Shown here piece after piece: positions 16,403 through 25,686 of a stretch of DNA of 64,000 nucleotides. The translations under genes were made by a program, and so were the position numbers. The notes under the pieces were generated by a model. It did not search any database. It saw only the letters and a program-made list of their open reading frames with translations, and was not told where the DNA came from. Origin of the DNA: UBA4427 sp046351135 (GTDB lineage Bacteria > Myxococcota_A > UBA9160 > UBA4427); the NCBI GenBank assembly GCA_046351135.1, contig JAXLZA010000007.1, positions 1 through 64,000 on the forward strand. The letters run 5' to 3'. Positions within the stretch are counted from its first letter, which is position 1; each line of letters opens with the position of its first letter.

Positions 16403-16930
16403 TCAGCCCCCGACCTCGCTCGCCCCGCCCGACGCCATCGAGGCCATCGCCTTCGCGCGGAAGCGCGCCATGTCCTTCTCGTAGACCTTCATGTCGAAGG
16501 CCGTGCGGTTGCGGAACTCGAGCAGCTTGACCCCCTTCGGTCCCGCGTGATAGGCGTAGGGCTGCTCGGCGGGCAGGAAGAAGCCGTCGCCGGGGCCGAG
16601 CTCGCGGCGGCCCATGACGATGCTGCCCTCGACGACGTAGTAGAGGCAGTCCGACGAGTGGCTGTGGCGCGGGAGCAGATAGCCCGGCGCGAAGTCGATC
16701 GAGACGAGCGAGAAGCCGCCTTCGCCCTCCTGCTGGAAGGGGACGGTCAGCCGGGCGCTCGACTGGAACTTCGCGATCTCCTCGGCGTTGATCGGCGTCG
16801 CGTCGGCGCCGGGCTCGGTGAACGTCATGTCGTCCATCATGCCCGTCTCGCCGAGCGTCGGGGCATCGGCGGCGGTGAAGATCACGAGCTTGCCGCGGGG
16901 GACGGGGCGAGCGCGGTGGGAGTCGTTCAA
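16403..16930 (-). CDS. Cupin domain-containing protein
   Basis: 175-residue single-domain cupin. The first cupin motif is visible as FAPGYLLPRHSHSSDCLYYVVEGSIVMG and the second as LGPGDGFFLPAEQPYAYHAG, with His residues in the positions that usually bind a metal. The gene begins ATG 16930 with AAAGGAG upstream. Enzyme or sensor roles are both possible; no specific substrate is indicated. It stands alone, convergent with bolA. Confidence 0.82.
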   Translation of the reverse strand: MNDSHRARPVPRGKLVIFTAADAPTLGETGMMDDMTFTEPGADATPINAEEIAKFQSSARLTVPFQQEGEGGFSLVSIDFAPGYLLPRHSHSSDCLYYVVEGSIVMGRRELGPGDGFFLPAEQPYAYHAGPKGVKLLEFRNRTAFDMKVYEKDMARFRAKAMASMASGGASEVGG

Positions 16931-17284
16931 GGGGGCTCCTTTCAGGGGCAGAGTGTGTCGGTTCCAAAGACGTTGGAGCCGAGTTTCGAGATCGTGTCGC
17001 TCACGAGGCGGGAGCCGATCGGACTCTCGGTCCCTCCGTCGTTTGCGGTCGGCGGGTTCTCGCGGTCGGCGCGGTCGGCGCGGTCGGTGCGGTCGACGCC
17101 GAGGACGAGGCGGAGTCCGGTGTCGAGCCGGATCGTGTTGCCGGTCGTCTGGGATCCGGCCCGATGGACAGGCCGCGGTCGCCGTTCGCGGAGCGGCCGC
17201 TTCGACGGGCTCGGGCAGGGGCGCGACACGGACGACTCCTTCACGATCGGGTCCGTCCAGTGTGCCCCCCGGAGACCGGCCGAG
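16931..17284. other. 354-base intergenic stretch between cupin and hydrolase genes
   Basis: I see no convincing gene here. A 100-residue minus-strand frame (16942-17244, GTG start) lacks a ribosome-binding site and resembles no family. The stretch should hold the promoter of the cupin gene and the 3' region of the hydrolase gene. It also contains the short tandem repeat at 17062-17097. Confidence 0.5.
17062..17097. repeat. Four tandem copies of a 9-base unit
   Basis: Successive units GCGGTCGGC, GCGGTCGGC, GCGGTCGGT and GCGGTCGAC occupy 17062-17097 without spacers. A multiple-of-three length would keep any reading frame open, which explains the spurious frames here. Confidence 0.8.
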
Positions 17285-18148
17285 TCAATTGCTTTGTTTG
17301 CGGCCCGCGGAGCGTCGGGAAGGCTTCCGCGGCCCGGTCCTTCCCGGCCCGACCGACACCGCCGCCAGCGCCCGCGCGATCGCCCGGTAGGCGGCTGCGT
17401 TCACCGCGAAGCCGAGATGGCTCGACTCGATCCGCAGGTAGGAGACGCCCGGCAGATCGGCGGCCCCGGCGGCGCGCGCCGCCCGCTCGTCGATCCGGGC
17501 CGCCTCTTCGCCGACGATGCCGTCGCGATGGCTGTAGAGGATCGTCACCGGCGCGGGCGGATGCGTGTCGCCTTCGGCGCGGGAGATCGGTCGGAGCCAG
17601 GTCGCGAAGTCCTGCTCCTCGGGCGGGACGGTGCTGCCGCTCAGCCGGCGCATGACGTCCCACATCGAGGTCCCGCGCGGATCGCCGAAGGGCGAGCCCA
17701 GGGTCACCGCCCGCCGGACCGCATCGGGCGCGAGCCGCGCGGCGTCGAAGGCGAAGAGCCCGCCCATGCTCCAGCCGACGAGGCTCGGTCGACGTCCAGT
17801 CCGCGCGAAGACGTCGCGGACCCGGCGGACCACGCGCTCGCTCTGGATCCGTCGGAAGCGCGCCGCGTCCTCGACCCGGCGGATGCGCAGCTCGCCCCGG
17901 TCGAGATTCGGGCCGAGCCCCGATTCGAGGGCCTCGTAGCCCAGGGCATCGAGGAAGCGGCGCAGGGGCCAGAGGCCGAGATCGCCCGTGCCGTAGGCCG
18001 GCAGCACGAGCACGGGATGGCCGTCGCCGCGGGGCAGGTCCTGCAGCAGGGCGGGCAGGGCGAGGGCGAGCCGGGTCGCCTCGAGGCCCGCGCGCGGGAC
18101 CTCGGTCAGGGTGTCGAAGAGGGCGGGTCGGGACGGGATCGCGGTCAT
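17285..18148 (-). CDS. Alpha/beta hydrolase
   Basis: 287-residue hydrolase. HPVLVLPAYGTGDLG at residues 44-58 gives the oxyanion region, GWSMGG at 125-130 carries the nucleophile Ser127, VTILYSHRDGIV supplies a candidate acid, and SSHLGF near the end a candidate catalytic His. The fold resembles small lipases or esterases acting on lipid-like substrates. No signal peptide is seen, so it is likely cytoplasmic. The carboxyl end is Arg/Lys rich. Substrate unknown. Confidence 0.78.
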   Translation of the reverse strand: MTAIPSRPALFDTLTEVPRAGLEATRLALALPALLQDLPRGDGHPVLVLPAYGTGDLGLWPLRRFLDALGYEALESGLGPNLDRGELRIRRVEDAARFRRIQSERVVRRVRDVFARTGRRPSLVGWSMGGLFAFDAARLAPDAVRRAVTLGSPFGDPRGTSMWDVMRRLSGSTVPPEEQDFATWLRPISRAEGDTHPPAPVTILYSHRDGIVGEEAARIDERAARAAGAADLPGVSYLRIESSHLGFAVNAAAYRAIARALAAVSVGPGRTGPRKPSRRSAGRKQSN

Positions 18149-18277
18149 GCGGTCGTGCCTCGCGAGAGCCGAACGACGGGGGCCATGCCTCGGCTGGTCG
18201 GACCGTAGGCTCCCGACGCGGCCCTGTCTCGTCCGAGCTCGCCGGCTCGCGCATCCCGGGGCGAGGCCTCCCGCGGC

Positions 18278-19102
18278 CTAATGCCCGGAGCCGGATCGCC
18301 AGTAGCGTGCGGTCGCGTCGTAGATGCGCCGCGCGGCGTCGGCCGGGGGAAGCGCTCGGAGCGTCGACGAGAGGAGCTCGGCGGCGACGGGCCCGGTGTA
18401 TCCCTTCGCGCGCACGGCGGCGACGAAGCGGTCGAGGTCGAGGACGCCCTCGCCGGGCAGGACCCGGCGGTGGAGCGTCTCGTGGTTGAGGTCGCTGCCG
18501 GCGAGCGGCGGATGGTCGGAGAACTGGACGTAGGCGAGCTCGGCGGCGGGCAAGGCCTCGAGGTCCGGCCAGTCGTCGGGGCCGTGCGAGAAGTGCCAGA
18601 CGTCGAGACACACTCCGGCGACGGCCGACGACAGCCCGGCCCGGGCGATCAGGTCGCGCGTCTTCGCGATCGTGTCGATCGGCATCATCGGCAGGAACTC
18701 GATCGCGAGCTTCGCGCCGGTCTTCGTGACCTGGTCGGCGTGGCGGGCGAGGTTCGCGACGACGGCCTCGTCGACCGGGACGTGGGTCCCGGACATGATG
18801 ATCTCGGGGCGCACGACCTCGGCGATCCCCGCGATGTTCTCGGCGTTGCGCTTCGATTCGGCGGGATCGTCGGTGAACACGAAGGCCTGCAGCTCGATGC
18901 AGGGCAGCGCGTGGCGATCGAGGGCGTCCCGCAGCTCGGCCAGCGAGCCGCCGCGCTCGCGGTGGCGGTCGATCGACCAGACGTCGAGGCCGATGCCCTG
19001 GAAGCCGGCCGCGGCCGCCGCGGCGATCTGGTCGACGAGGGGCGGCGGCGACTCGAGGACGTAGGGGGAGTAGTTGATCGTGTCGTAGACGAGGCGGTGC
19101 AC
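18278..19102 (-). CDS. Sugar phosphate isomerase/epimerase family protein (AP endonuclease 2-type TIM barrel)
   Basis: 274 residues from GTG 19102, chosen because GAGGAG lies eight bases upstream; a long upstream extension in the same frame is non-coding in character. The TIM-barrel family is recognised from GIGLDVWSIDRHRERGG, ELQAFVFTDDPAES, LAIEFLPMMPIDTI, GVCLDVWHFSHGPDDW and YVQFSDHPP, which carry metal-binding Glu, Asp and His residues. Members isomerise or epimerise sugars, inosose or hydroxypyruvate, so the substrate cannot be named. A TetR regulator ends 26 bases upstream on the same strand and probably belongs to the same transcript. Confidence 0.82.
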   Translation of the reverse strand: MHRLVYDTINYSPYVLESPPPLVDQIAAAAAAGFQGIGLDVWSIDRHRERGGSLAELRDALDRHALPCIELQAFVFTDDPAESKRNAENIAGIAEVVRPEIIMSGTHVPVDEAVVANLARHADQVTKTGAKLAIEFLPMMPIDTIAKTRDLIARAGLSSAVAGVCLDVWHFSHGPDDWPDLEALPAAELAYVQFSDHPPLAGSDLNHETLHRRVLPGEGVLDLDRFVAAVRAKGYTGPVAAELLSSTLRALPPADAARRIYDATARYWRSGSGH

Positions 19103-19128
19103 GGGGAGGGCTCCTCGAGAAGGCGGAT

Positions 19129-19737
19129 CTAGTCCGATTGATAGACCGCCGCATTCCAGACGTGGCCGACGGTCGAACCGAGGCGAGCCGGTGTCTCCGG
19201 CTCGGAGCGATTGATCTGATCCGTCGCGACCGCGAGGTTCATCAGGATCAGGACCTGGGCGATGCCGCGCGGATCCTCGACGCGGCTGCGGCCGAGGGCG
19301 ATCTGGCGGCGGATGAAGGCCTCCGTCTTGTCGATGTACGACTCGACGACCTGATGCTGCCAGCGCGCGTACGCTTCCTTGCTCCGGCCGGCGGCCTGCT
19401 CCATCGCGCGCATCAGGTTCGCGTGCTCGCGCCAGACCTCGTACATGCGGGTCAGGTGCTCGATCGTGTTCGCGCGAGGATCGACCTCGTCCTCCTTCTC
19501 GAGCCACGCGTCGACCGCCCCCGAGACCTCCGCCTCGACCCGCTCGAAGAGGGCGATCACGATCTCGTCGAGGCTCTTGAAGTAGTGGTAGAAGAGCGAG
19601 CGGGTCATGCCCGTGCGCTCCATCAGCGTCTCGACCGTGAGCGAATGGAAGTCGACGTCGCGCAGGGCGGACTCCGCCGCGGCGAGGATCTCGGCGCGGG
19701 CGTTCTCGGGGCTGCGGCGAATGCGTCGATGGGGCAT
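19129..19737 (-). CDS. TetR/AcrR family transcriptional regulator
   Basis: 202 residues. The amino-terminal helix-turn-helix is clear: ARAEILAAAESALRD, then SLTVETLMERTGMTRSLFYHYFKSLDEI. The rest is a helical ligand-binding domain. It starts at ATG 19737; an extension further upstream in the same frame is not coding. It is divergent from the molybdopterin oxidoreductase across 177 bases and just upstream of the sugar isomerase gene, so either neighbour or both are the likely targets. I could not find a convincing operator palindrome. Confidence 0.88.
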   Translation of the reverse strand: MPHRRIRRSPENARAEILAAAESALRDVDFHSLTVETLMERTGMTRSLFYHYFKSLDEIVIALFERVEAEVSGAVDAWLEKEDEVDPRANTIEHLTRMYEVWREHANLMRAMEQAAGRSKEAYARWQHQVVESYIDKTEAFIRRQIALGRSRVEDPRGIAQVLILMNLAVATDQINRSEPETPARLGSTVGHVWNAAVYQSD

Positions 19738-19914
19738 GCGGCCGCAAGCTAGCACGGGCCCGCGACCGGGCCGGAGCGAGGACCGTCCGTCTCGACGGGC
19801 CTCGCGGTCGAACCGGAGCCCACCAGACGGGATCCGCCCGGTATCCTCGCGCCGCGCGGCCTCGCCCCCGCCGGACCGCCGTCGGCAGGGGCGCGCGCCG
19901 AGGAGGAGTCGTTC

Positions 19915-22149
19915 GTGACGGAGACGCGCCACACCTTCTGCCGGATCTGCGAATCGCTGTGCGGCCTCGAGGTCGATCTCGGGGCGACGGGCCAGATCGA
20001 GGACGTCCGCCCGGACGTCGAGCACGTCGAGACCGGCGGCTTCGCCTGCGTGAAGGGCCTGAAGCAGCACCTCCTCTATTCGTCCCCGGATCGCCTGCGC
20101 TTCCCGATGAAGGGCGGGCCGATCGCCAACGGCGCGCGCCCCTTCGCACGGACGAGCTGGACGACGGCCCTCGCCGAGATCGGCGCGAAGGTCCAGCAGC
20201 TGCGCCGCGACCACGGGCCCGACTCGATCGGTCTCTACGTCGGCACAGCCGCCGGCTTCAGCCTGCTGCATCCGATCTTCGCCCAGGGCTTCATGAACGG
20301 GATCGGCTCGAAGAGCATCTACGCCTCCTCGACCCAGGACTGCAGCAACAAGTTCGCCGTCGCCCGCGAGGTCTACGGCTTCCCGTTCACGCAGCCCTTC
20401 CCCGACCTCGACCACGTGGAGTGCCTCGTGATCGTCGGGGCGAATCCCGTCGTCTCGAAGTGGAGCTTCCTGCAGGTCCCGAATCCGGGAAAGAAGCTGC
20501 GCGAAATCGAGGCGCGCGGTGGCCGGGTCTTCGTCGTCGATCCGCGGCGGACGGAGACGGCGAAGGTCGCCGGGGAGCACGTCTTCATCCGTCCCGGGAC
20601 CGACGTCTTCTTCTATCTCTCCTTCCTCGACGAGCTCGTCGCGATGGGCGGTGTCGACACGGCGCTCGTCGCCGCCCATACCCGGGGCTTCGACGTCGTC
20701 CGCGATCTCGCGCGCCAGTGGCCCGCCGCGCGGACCGCCGAGATCACGCGGATTCCGGCCGAGCGCCTGCGCGAGATCGTGCGCGCCTATCGCGAGGCGA
20801 AGGGCGCTGCGCTCTACTGCTCGACGGGCGTCAACATGGGCGGCGAGGGCGCGCTCGCGTTCTGGATCCAGGAGGTGATCAACGCGGTCTCGGGCAATCT
20901 CGATCGCCGGGGCGGGACGATCCTCGGTCGCGGGATCCTCGACTTCGCGAAGTTCGGGGCGCTCTCGGGCTTCGGGCTCCGGGAGGACCGCTCGCGCGTC
21001 GGCGGGTTCGCGTCGGTCAACGACGCCTATCCCGGCGGCATCCTCGCCGACGAGATCCTGACGCCGGGCAGGGGACAGCTGAAGGCGCTCTTCGTGACCG
21101 GCGGCAATCCGCTCATGATGATGGCCGGCGCGCCGCGCCTGCGCGAAGCCTTCGCGAAGCTCGAGCTGCTCGTCACGATCGACATCCTGCCGAACGAGAC
21201 GGGCAGCCTCGCGCATTACATGCTGCCCGCGACGACGCCCTTCGAGCGGCCGGATCTCCCGTTCGCGTTCCCGCTGCTGATGGGCATGCAGTCGCATCCG
21301 TATCTGCAGGCGACCGAGGCGATCGTCGCGCCCGACGGGGAGCAGCGCGACGAGGCGAGCCTCTACCTCGATCTCGCCCGCGCGTGCCGGGCGCCGCTCT
21401 TCGGCTCCCGGATCGTGCAGAAGGCGCTCGAGCTCGCCGCGCGGCGGCACGGCTCGGATCGCCCGGGGATGCCGGCGCGGCTGCCACTCGAGGGACTGAT
21501 GAGCCTGCTCCTGCGCGGGACGGGCCATGGCTCGTTCGCGCAGCTCCTCGCCGAGCCCCACGGCCGCTCCCTCGCGCCGCAGTCGGCGGGCACCTATCTG
21601 GGCAAGAAGGTCGCGAAGAAGGACGGCCGCATCGATCTCGCGCCGCCCGTGCTCGTCGCCCAGGCGCGCGAGCGCCTCGAGCGCGCCTTCGAGCGCGAGC
21701 GCCGCGCGCCGGGCCGGCTCAAGCTGATCACCCGCCGCCACGTGAAGACCCACAACTCGTGGACCCACAACGAGGCGTCCTTCGTCGGCGGAGCCCGCTC
21801 GACGAACCATCTCTACATGCATCCCGAGGACGCGAAGGCCGCGGGCCTGCGCCACGGCGAGCTCGTCGACGTCGTCTCGGCGGCGGGCGCCGTCCGGATC
21901 CCGATGAGCCTGCTCGAGGATCTCCAGCCGGGCACCGTCGCGATGCCCCACGGCTGGGGCCATCAGCGCGCGAAGGGCCTCTCGGTCGCGAGCCGGACGA
22001 CCGGCGTCAACGTCAACGTGCTGGCGGCGAGCGGGCCCGACGCGGTCGAGCCGCTCTCGGGCATGTCGCAGCTGACGGCGATCCCGGTCGAGGTCCGCCG
22101 CGCCGAAGGGCCTCGATCGAACGACGACTGGACGGGGATGCCCGCCTAG
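19915..22149 (+). CDS. Molybdopterin-dependent oxidoreductase (single-subunit, [4Fe-4S])
   Basis: 744-residue member of the DMSO-reductase/formate-dehydrogenase superfamily. Cys9, Cys12, Cys16 and Cys45 (CRICESLC ... FACVKG) bind the amino-terminal [4Fe-4S] cluster. Cys143 in SSTQDCSNKF is a candidate Mo/W ligand. VVDPRRTETAKVA and FVTGGNPLMMMAG are cofactor-binding segments, and the carboxyl domain contains HNSWTHNEA and VAMPHGWGHQ. There is no Tat signal, so it should be cytoplasmic. GAGGAG sits before GTG 19915. No electron-transfer or membrane partner gene adjoins it. The reaction is not determinable from sequence. Confidence 0.85.
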   Translation: MTETRHTFCRICESLCGLEVDLGATGQIEDVRPDVEHVETGGFACVKGLKQHLLYSSPDRLRFPMKGGPIANGARPFARTSWTTALAEIGAKVQQLRRDHGPDSIGLYVGTAAGFSLLHPIFAQGFMNGIGSKSIYASSTQDCSNKFAVAREVYGFPFTQPFPDLDHVECLVIVGANPVVSKWSFLQVPNPGKKLREIEARGGRVFVVDPRRTETAKVAGEHVFIRPGTDVFFYLSFLDELVAMGGVDTALVAAHTRGFDVVRDLARQWPAARTAEITRIPAERLREIVRAYREAKGAALYCSTGVNMGGEGALAFWIQEVINAVSGNLDRRGGTILGRGILDFAKFGALSGFGLREDRSRVGGFASVNDAYPGGILADEILTPGRGQLKALFVTGGNPLMMMAGAPRLREAFAKLELLVTIDILPNETGSLAHYMLPATTPFERPDLPFAFPLLMGMQSHPYLQATEAIVAPDGEQRDEASLYLDLARACRAPLFGSRIVQKALELAARRHGSDRPGMPARLPLEGLMSLLLRGTGHGSFAQLLAEPHGRSLAPQSAGTYLGKKVAKKDGRIDLAPPVLVAQARERLERAFERERRAPGRLKLITRRHVKTHNSWTHNEASFVGGARSTNHLYMHPEDAKAAGLRHGELVDVVSAAGAVRIPMSLLEDLQPGTVAMPHGWGHQRAKGLSVASRTTGVNVNVLAASGPDAVEPLSGMSQLTAIPVEVRRAEGPRSNDDWTGMPA

Positions 22150-22179
22150 CGGCTCGTCGGGATCGCGTTCGGCGCGGGC

Positions 22180-22980
22180 TCAGAGATCCGGGAATTGATG
22201 GGGGAGCGTGTCGTCGTTGGCCATGCCGTCGACCTTGAGGAGCTCCCCCGTCACGTAGCTCGAGGCCGGCGAGCAGAGGTAGAGGACGGCGTCGGCGATG
22301 TCGTCGGCCTCGCCGTTCCGGCGCATCGGCGTATTGCGGATCATCGTCTCCCGCAGCGCCGGATCCATCGCGCCCAGCCAGGTCCGCAGCGCGTCGGTCT
22401 CGATCGCGCCGGGCAGGACCGCGTTGACCCGGATCTTCGGCGCGAGCTCCGCCGCCATCAGCCGCGTCAGCGCGTTGAGCGCCGCCTTCGTGAGCCCGTG
22501 GGCCAGATTCCCGCGCACCGCATTCTTCGCCGCCACCGACGAGATGTTGACCACGGCCCCGCCGCCCACCGCGAGCAGATGGGGCACCGCGAGGCGCACC
22601 AGCTCGAACGGCACGGAGACGTTGAAGTGGAAGGAGTGCTCGAGCTCGTCGACGCGCGTTCGCAGCAGCGGCTTCGAGCGCGAGCCGCCGGCGTTGTTGA
22701 TCACGAAGTCGATCCGACCGAGCTCGGCCACCGTCCGCTCGACGACGCGCGCGAGGAGCGCGAGATCGTTCACGTCGCCGGCGATCGCGAGGGCGCGCCG
22801 CCCGCGCTCGCGGACGCCGTGGGCGACGATCTCGACGTCGGAGGCGGTGCGGGCGACGAGCACGCAGTCGGCTCCGGCGTCGGCCAGGGCGTTCGCGATG
22901 GCGGCACCGATGCCCTTGCCGCCGCCGGTGATGATCGCGACGCGGCCGTCGACGCGGAAGCGGTCCAGGGCGGGGCTCAT
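22180..22980 (-). CDS. SDR family NAD(P)-binding protein with His in place of the catalytic Tyr
   Basis: 266 residues from ATG 22980, preceded by GAGAGGAG. The Rossmann motif TGGGKGIG (residues 18-25), NNAG (95-98), and Ser148 in VNISSVAA are normal for classical short-chain dehydrogenases. The YxxxK motif reads H161-GLT-K165: the base is histidine, checked directly on the minus strand (CAC codon). ADDIADAVLYLCSPASSYVTG and DGMAND complete the family pattern. It may act as an enoyl-CoA hydratase- or isomerase-like SDR, use another base, or have low redox activity. Substrate unknown. Confidence 0.85.
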   Translation of the reverse strand: MSPALDRFRVDGRVAIITGGGKGIGAAIANALADAGADCVLVARTASDVEIVAHGVRERGRRALAIAGDVNDLALLARVVERTVAELGRIDFVINNAGGSRSKPLLRTRVDELEHSFHFNVSVPFELVRLAVPHLLAVGGGAVVNISSVAAKNAVRGNLAHGLTKAALNALTRLMAAELAPKIRVNAVLPGAIETDALRTWLGAMDPALRETMIRNTPMRRNGEADDIADAVLYLCSPASSYVTGELLKVDGMANDDTLPHQFPDL

Positions 22981-23047
22981 GCGGGTCTCCTCTCGAGGGG
23001 CGGGCAAGGCGCGAGCGCGGGCGTTCCCGCGCACGGCGGCCGTCCGA

Positions 23048-23902
23048 TCAGATCACGAACTCTTCGAGCCAGCGCGAGAGCGGGACGCGGAAGCCGGCGG
23101 CGTTCTTGTGGCCCCCGCCGCCGTACTCGACGGCGACCTTCGCGATGTCGACGTCGCCGATCGAGTAGAGCGTCGCGAAGACGTCGGAGCCCTCGATCCG
23201 GTAGACGAGGCCGAAGCGGGTGCCGAAGCGCGCCCGCTCGGCGAGGCGATGGCCGATCTGGCTGCGATTGGTCGTCGCGTTGACGGCCTCGATGCGCTTC
23301 GTGCCGAGGGCGACCGGACGCGCCATCTCGAGATGCCGCTCGACCTCCATGCGGTTCGCGCGCAGGATCGGCTCGCCCTCGCGGGCGAGCTCCTCGATCG
23401 GGCGGCTCGCCAGGCGATCCCAGACCTCGAAGTCGTGGGGATAGGAGGCGAGCGCGGCGTTCACCGCATCGGAGCCCGGCAGCCGCCAGCTCCAGAGATC
23501 CTGATCCTGGACGTACTGAAGGATCGGCGGCACGTCCTTCGAAGGATGGAAGTACTGCCAGGCGAGCACCGACCCCGAATGCCCGAGCTCGAAGCGCAGC
23601 TCGTGGCCATCGCCCTCGAGCTCGGCGATCCAGCTCCCGTCGCGCAGCAGGCGCTCCTGGGCGGTCACGTGGTGGTCGAGGACGACGACCTGGGCGGCGA
23701 CCTCCGCGAGCTGGCGGAGCTCTTCGCGGGCGGGCGCGATGTCGACGAAGGTCACGAGGGCGTCTTCGCACTCGGGCAGCCGCACGCGGTCCTCGTGGCC
23801 GCGCGCGACGTAGCGGCCGTCGTCGCCCCAGGCGCGGTGGACGGCCCAGGCGGCGCCGAATCCGTCGGGACAGCCGGCATGATAGAAACAGATGCGCTTC
23901 AC
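23048..23902 (-). CDS. DHH family phosphoesterase
   Basis: 284 residues, start GTG 23902. The DHH domain contains YHAGCPDGFGAAW, FVDIAP and VVLDHHVTAQE, giving the metal-binding Asp and His residues. The carboxyl DHHA1 domain ends with GGGGHKNAAGF. Such proteins hydrolyse phosphodiesters in nano-RNA, c-di-AMP or other small substrates. No exonuclease or PAP-phosphatase specific region stands out, so the substrate is open. Transcribed away from pabB, with about 100 bases between. Confidence 0.85.
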   Translation of the reverse strand: MKRICFYHAGCPDGFGAAWAVHRAWGDDGRYVARGHEDRVRLPECEDALVTFVDIAPAREELRQLAEVAAQVVVLDHHVTAQERLLRDGSWIAELEGDGHELRFELGHSGSVLAWQYFHPSKDVPPILQYVQDQDLWSWRLPGSDAVNAALASYPHDFEVWDRLASRPIEELAREGEPILRANRMEVERHLEMARPVALGTKRIEAVNATTNRSQIGHRLAERARFGTRFGLVYRIEGSDVFATLYSIGDVDIAKVAVEYGGGGHKNAAGFRVPLSRWLEEFVI

Positions 23903-24000
23903 GGTCTTTCGATTCGGTGGCGGGGGTGAGGCGCCGCGCAGTGTAGCGGCTGTGACGCCTTTCGGGGCGTGCGTTAGCCTCCCCGCCCTCGGAGACGTCC

Positions 24001-25686
24001 ATGTTCAAGCCCGGTGAGCGCATCGCCCTGGCCGCCCTCGATCGCCCGGCCACGCCGGTCGACTGGCTCCGGATCGTCGACGGGCTGCACGGCGAGCCGG
24101 GCTTCTGGTGGCTCGACAGCGCGCTGTGCGACGGGCGCCTCGGGCGCTTCTCCTTCGCGGGGGCCGATCCCTATCTCTGGCTCCGGGCCCGGGGCGAGCG
24201 GGTCGAGATCGACGTGCTGCGCCCGATCCGTCCGGGGCTCGCCCGCGGCTCCCATCGCCTCGAGGCCGACCCCTTCGACACCGCGCGCTCGCTGCTCCCC
24301 CGCGCCGACTCCCTCGTCCACTCGACCCGCACGGCGACCGGCTCGGGCAACCCGTGCTGGCACGAGGTCGACGGACTCTCGGCGGGCCTCGAGCTGCCCT
24401 TCGTCGGCGGGGCGGTCGGCTATTTCGGCTACGAGCTGGCGACGACGACGCTGCCGCGGGTGCGCTGCGAGAACCGCGACGAGCTCGGGCTCCCCGACCT
24501 CGCGCTCGCCTTCGTCGACCAGGTCCTGGCCTACGACCATGCCGGGGCCCAGCTCTGGCTGGTCGGCCTCGGCTTCGGGAGCGTCGGCTCTTCCCGGGGC
24601 GAGTCGGCGCGCGAGGAGGCGATGGCCTCGTCGCGGGCGGCGGCGGATCGCCTGGCCGCGCGGGTCGAGGCGCTGTTGTCGGGGGACGGGCTCGGCGCGC
24701 CGGGGCGGAGCACGTCGCCGGCCGGCCTGCGCGTCGCGGACGCGGTGGCCCCGACGCTCGTCTCGACGGTCGACGCGAGCGGCTATGCGAAGGCGGTCGA
24801 CGCGATCCTCGAGGAGATCGCCGCGGGCAACGTCTACCAGGCGAACTACAGCCAACGCCTGACGGTGTCGGTCGACGCGGATCCCTGGGCGCTCTACGGC
24901 GCGCTGCGGCGCAACAATCCGGCGCCCTTCGGCGCCTATCTCGCGCTGCCGGAGGCGAAGATCCTGTCGAGCTCGCCCGAGCGCTTCCTGCGCATGGACG
25001 GCTCGCGCCGGGTCGAGAGCCGGCCGATCAAGGGGACGCGTCCGCGCGGCGACGACGAGGTCGCCGACCGGCGGCTCGTGCACGAGCTCGCCACCAGCGA
25101 GAAGGACCGGGCCGAGAACCTGATGATCGTCGACCTCGTGCGCAACGATCTCGGCCGGGTCTGTGCGCCGGGGACGATCGCGGTGCCCGAGCTGATGCAG
25201 ATCGAGGCCTACGCGACGGTGTTCCAGATGGTCTCGACGGTGACGGGGGAGCTCGCGACGGGGCGCGACGCGTTCGATCTCGTGCGCGCGAACTTTCCGC
25301 CGGGCTCGATGACCGGCGCCCCGAAGCTCGCGGCGATCACCCTGCTCGAGCGGCTCGAGCGCGTGCGGCGGGGCGTCTACGCCGGAGCGCTCGGCTATCT
25401 CGATCTGCGCGGCGGCCTCGATCTCTCCGTCGTGATCCGCACGCTGGTCTTTCAGGACGGGCGCGCCCATCTGCACGTCGGCGGCGGCATCGTCGCCGAC
25501 TCGTCGCCCGAGGCGGAATACCTCGAGTCCCTCGACAAGGCGAAGGCCCCGCTCGCCGCCATCGAGGAGCTGCTCGGGTCGGCCCTCGGGCGCGTCGAGA
25601 TCCGGGGGGAGGGCGAGGTCGACGGTGGAGGGCCCGGAGTCGGCGACTCGCGCGGGTCGAGTTCGCCGGGGGCGGGCGCCGCGTGA
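24001..25686 (+). CDS. pabB: Aminodeoxychorismate synthase component I
   Basis: 561-residue chorismate-binding enzyme that makes 4-amino-4-deoxychorismate for p-aminobenzoate and folate synthesis. The carboxyl chorismate domain contains IAAGNVYQANYSQ, SSSPERFL, PIKGTRPRG, SEKDRAENLMIVDLVRNDLG, FPPGSMTGAPKL and GGGIVADSSPEAEY. The Lys in PIKGT distinguishes PabB from TrpE, which has PIAGT. No PabA glutaminase or PabC lyase gene is adjacent. The tail after residue 530 is Gly-rich and dispensable looking. Its stop overlaps the next gene as GTGA. Confidence 0.9.
   Translation: MFKPGERIALAALDRPATPVDWLRIVDGLHGEPGFWWLDSALCDGRLGRFSFAGADPYLWLRARGERVEIDVLRPIRPGLARGSHRLEADPFDTARSLLPRADSLVHSTRTATGSGNPCWHEVDGLSAGLELPFVGGAVGYFGYELATTTLPRVRCENRDELGLPDLALAFVDQVLAYDHAGAQLWLVGLGFGSVGSSRGESAREEAMASSRAAADRLAARVEALLSGDGLGAPGRSTSPAGLRVADAVAPTLVSTVDASGYAKAVDAILEEIAAGNVYQANYSQRLTVSVDADPWALYGALRRNNPAPFGAYLALPEAKILSSSPERFLRMDGSRRVESRPIKGTRPRGDDEVADRRLVHELATSEKDRAENLMIVDLVRNDLGRVCAPGTIAVPELMQIEAYATVFQMVSTVTGELATGRDAFDLVRANFPPGSMTGAPKLAAITLLERLERVRRGVYAGALGYLDLRGGLDLSVVIRTLVFQDGRAHLHVGGGIVADSSPEAEYLESLDKAKAPLAAIEELLGSALGRVEIRGEGEVDGGGPGVGDSRGSSSPGAGAA

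Noticed and set aside
17062..17097. Tandem 9-base repeats as a possible CRISPR or iteron
   Set aside because: Units are contiguous, only four copies, no spacers and no cas genes or replication gene nearby.
16942..17244. Possible 100-residue minus-strand gene between cupin and hydrolase
   Set aside because: GTG start without ribosome-binding site, contains a 9-base tandem repeat, no family resemblance.
24001..25686. Anthranilate synthase TrpE
   Set aside because: The PIKGT motif carries Lys, the residue that marks aminodeoxychorismate synthase; TrpE has PIAGT.
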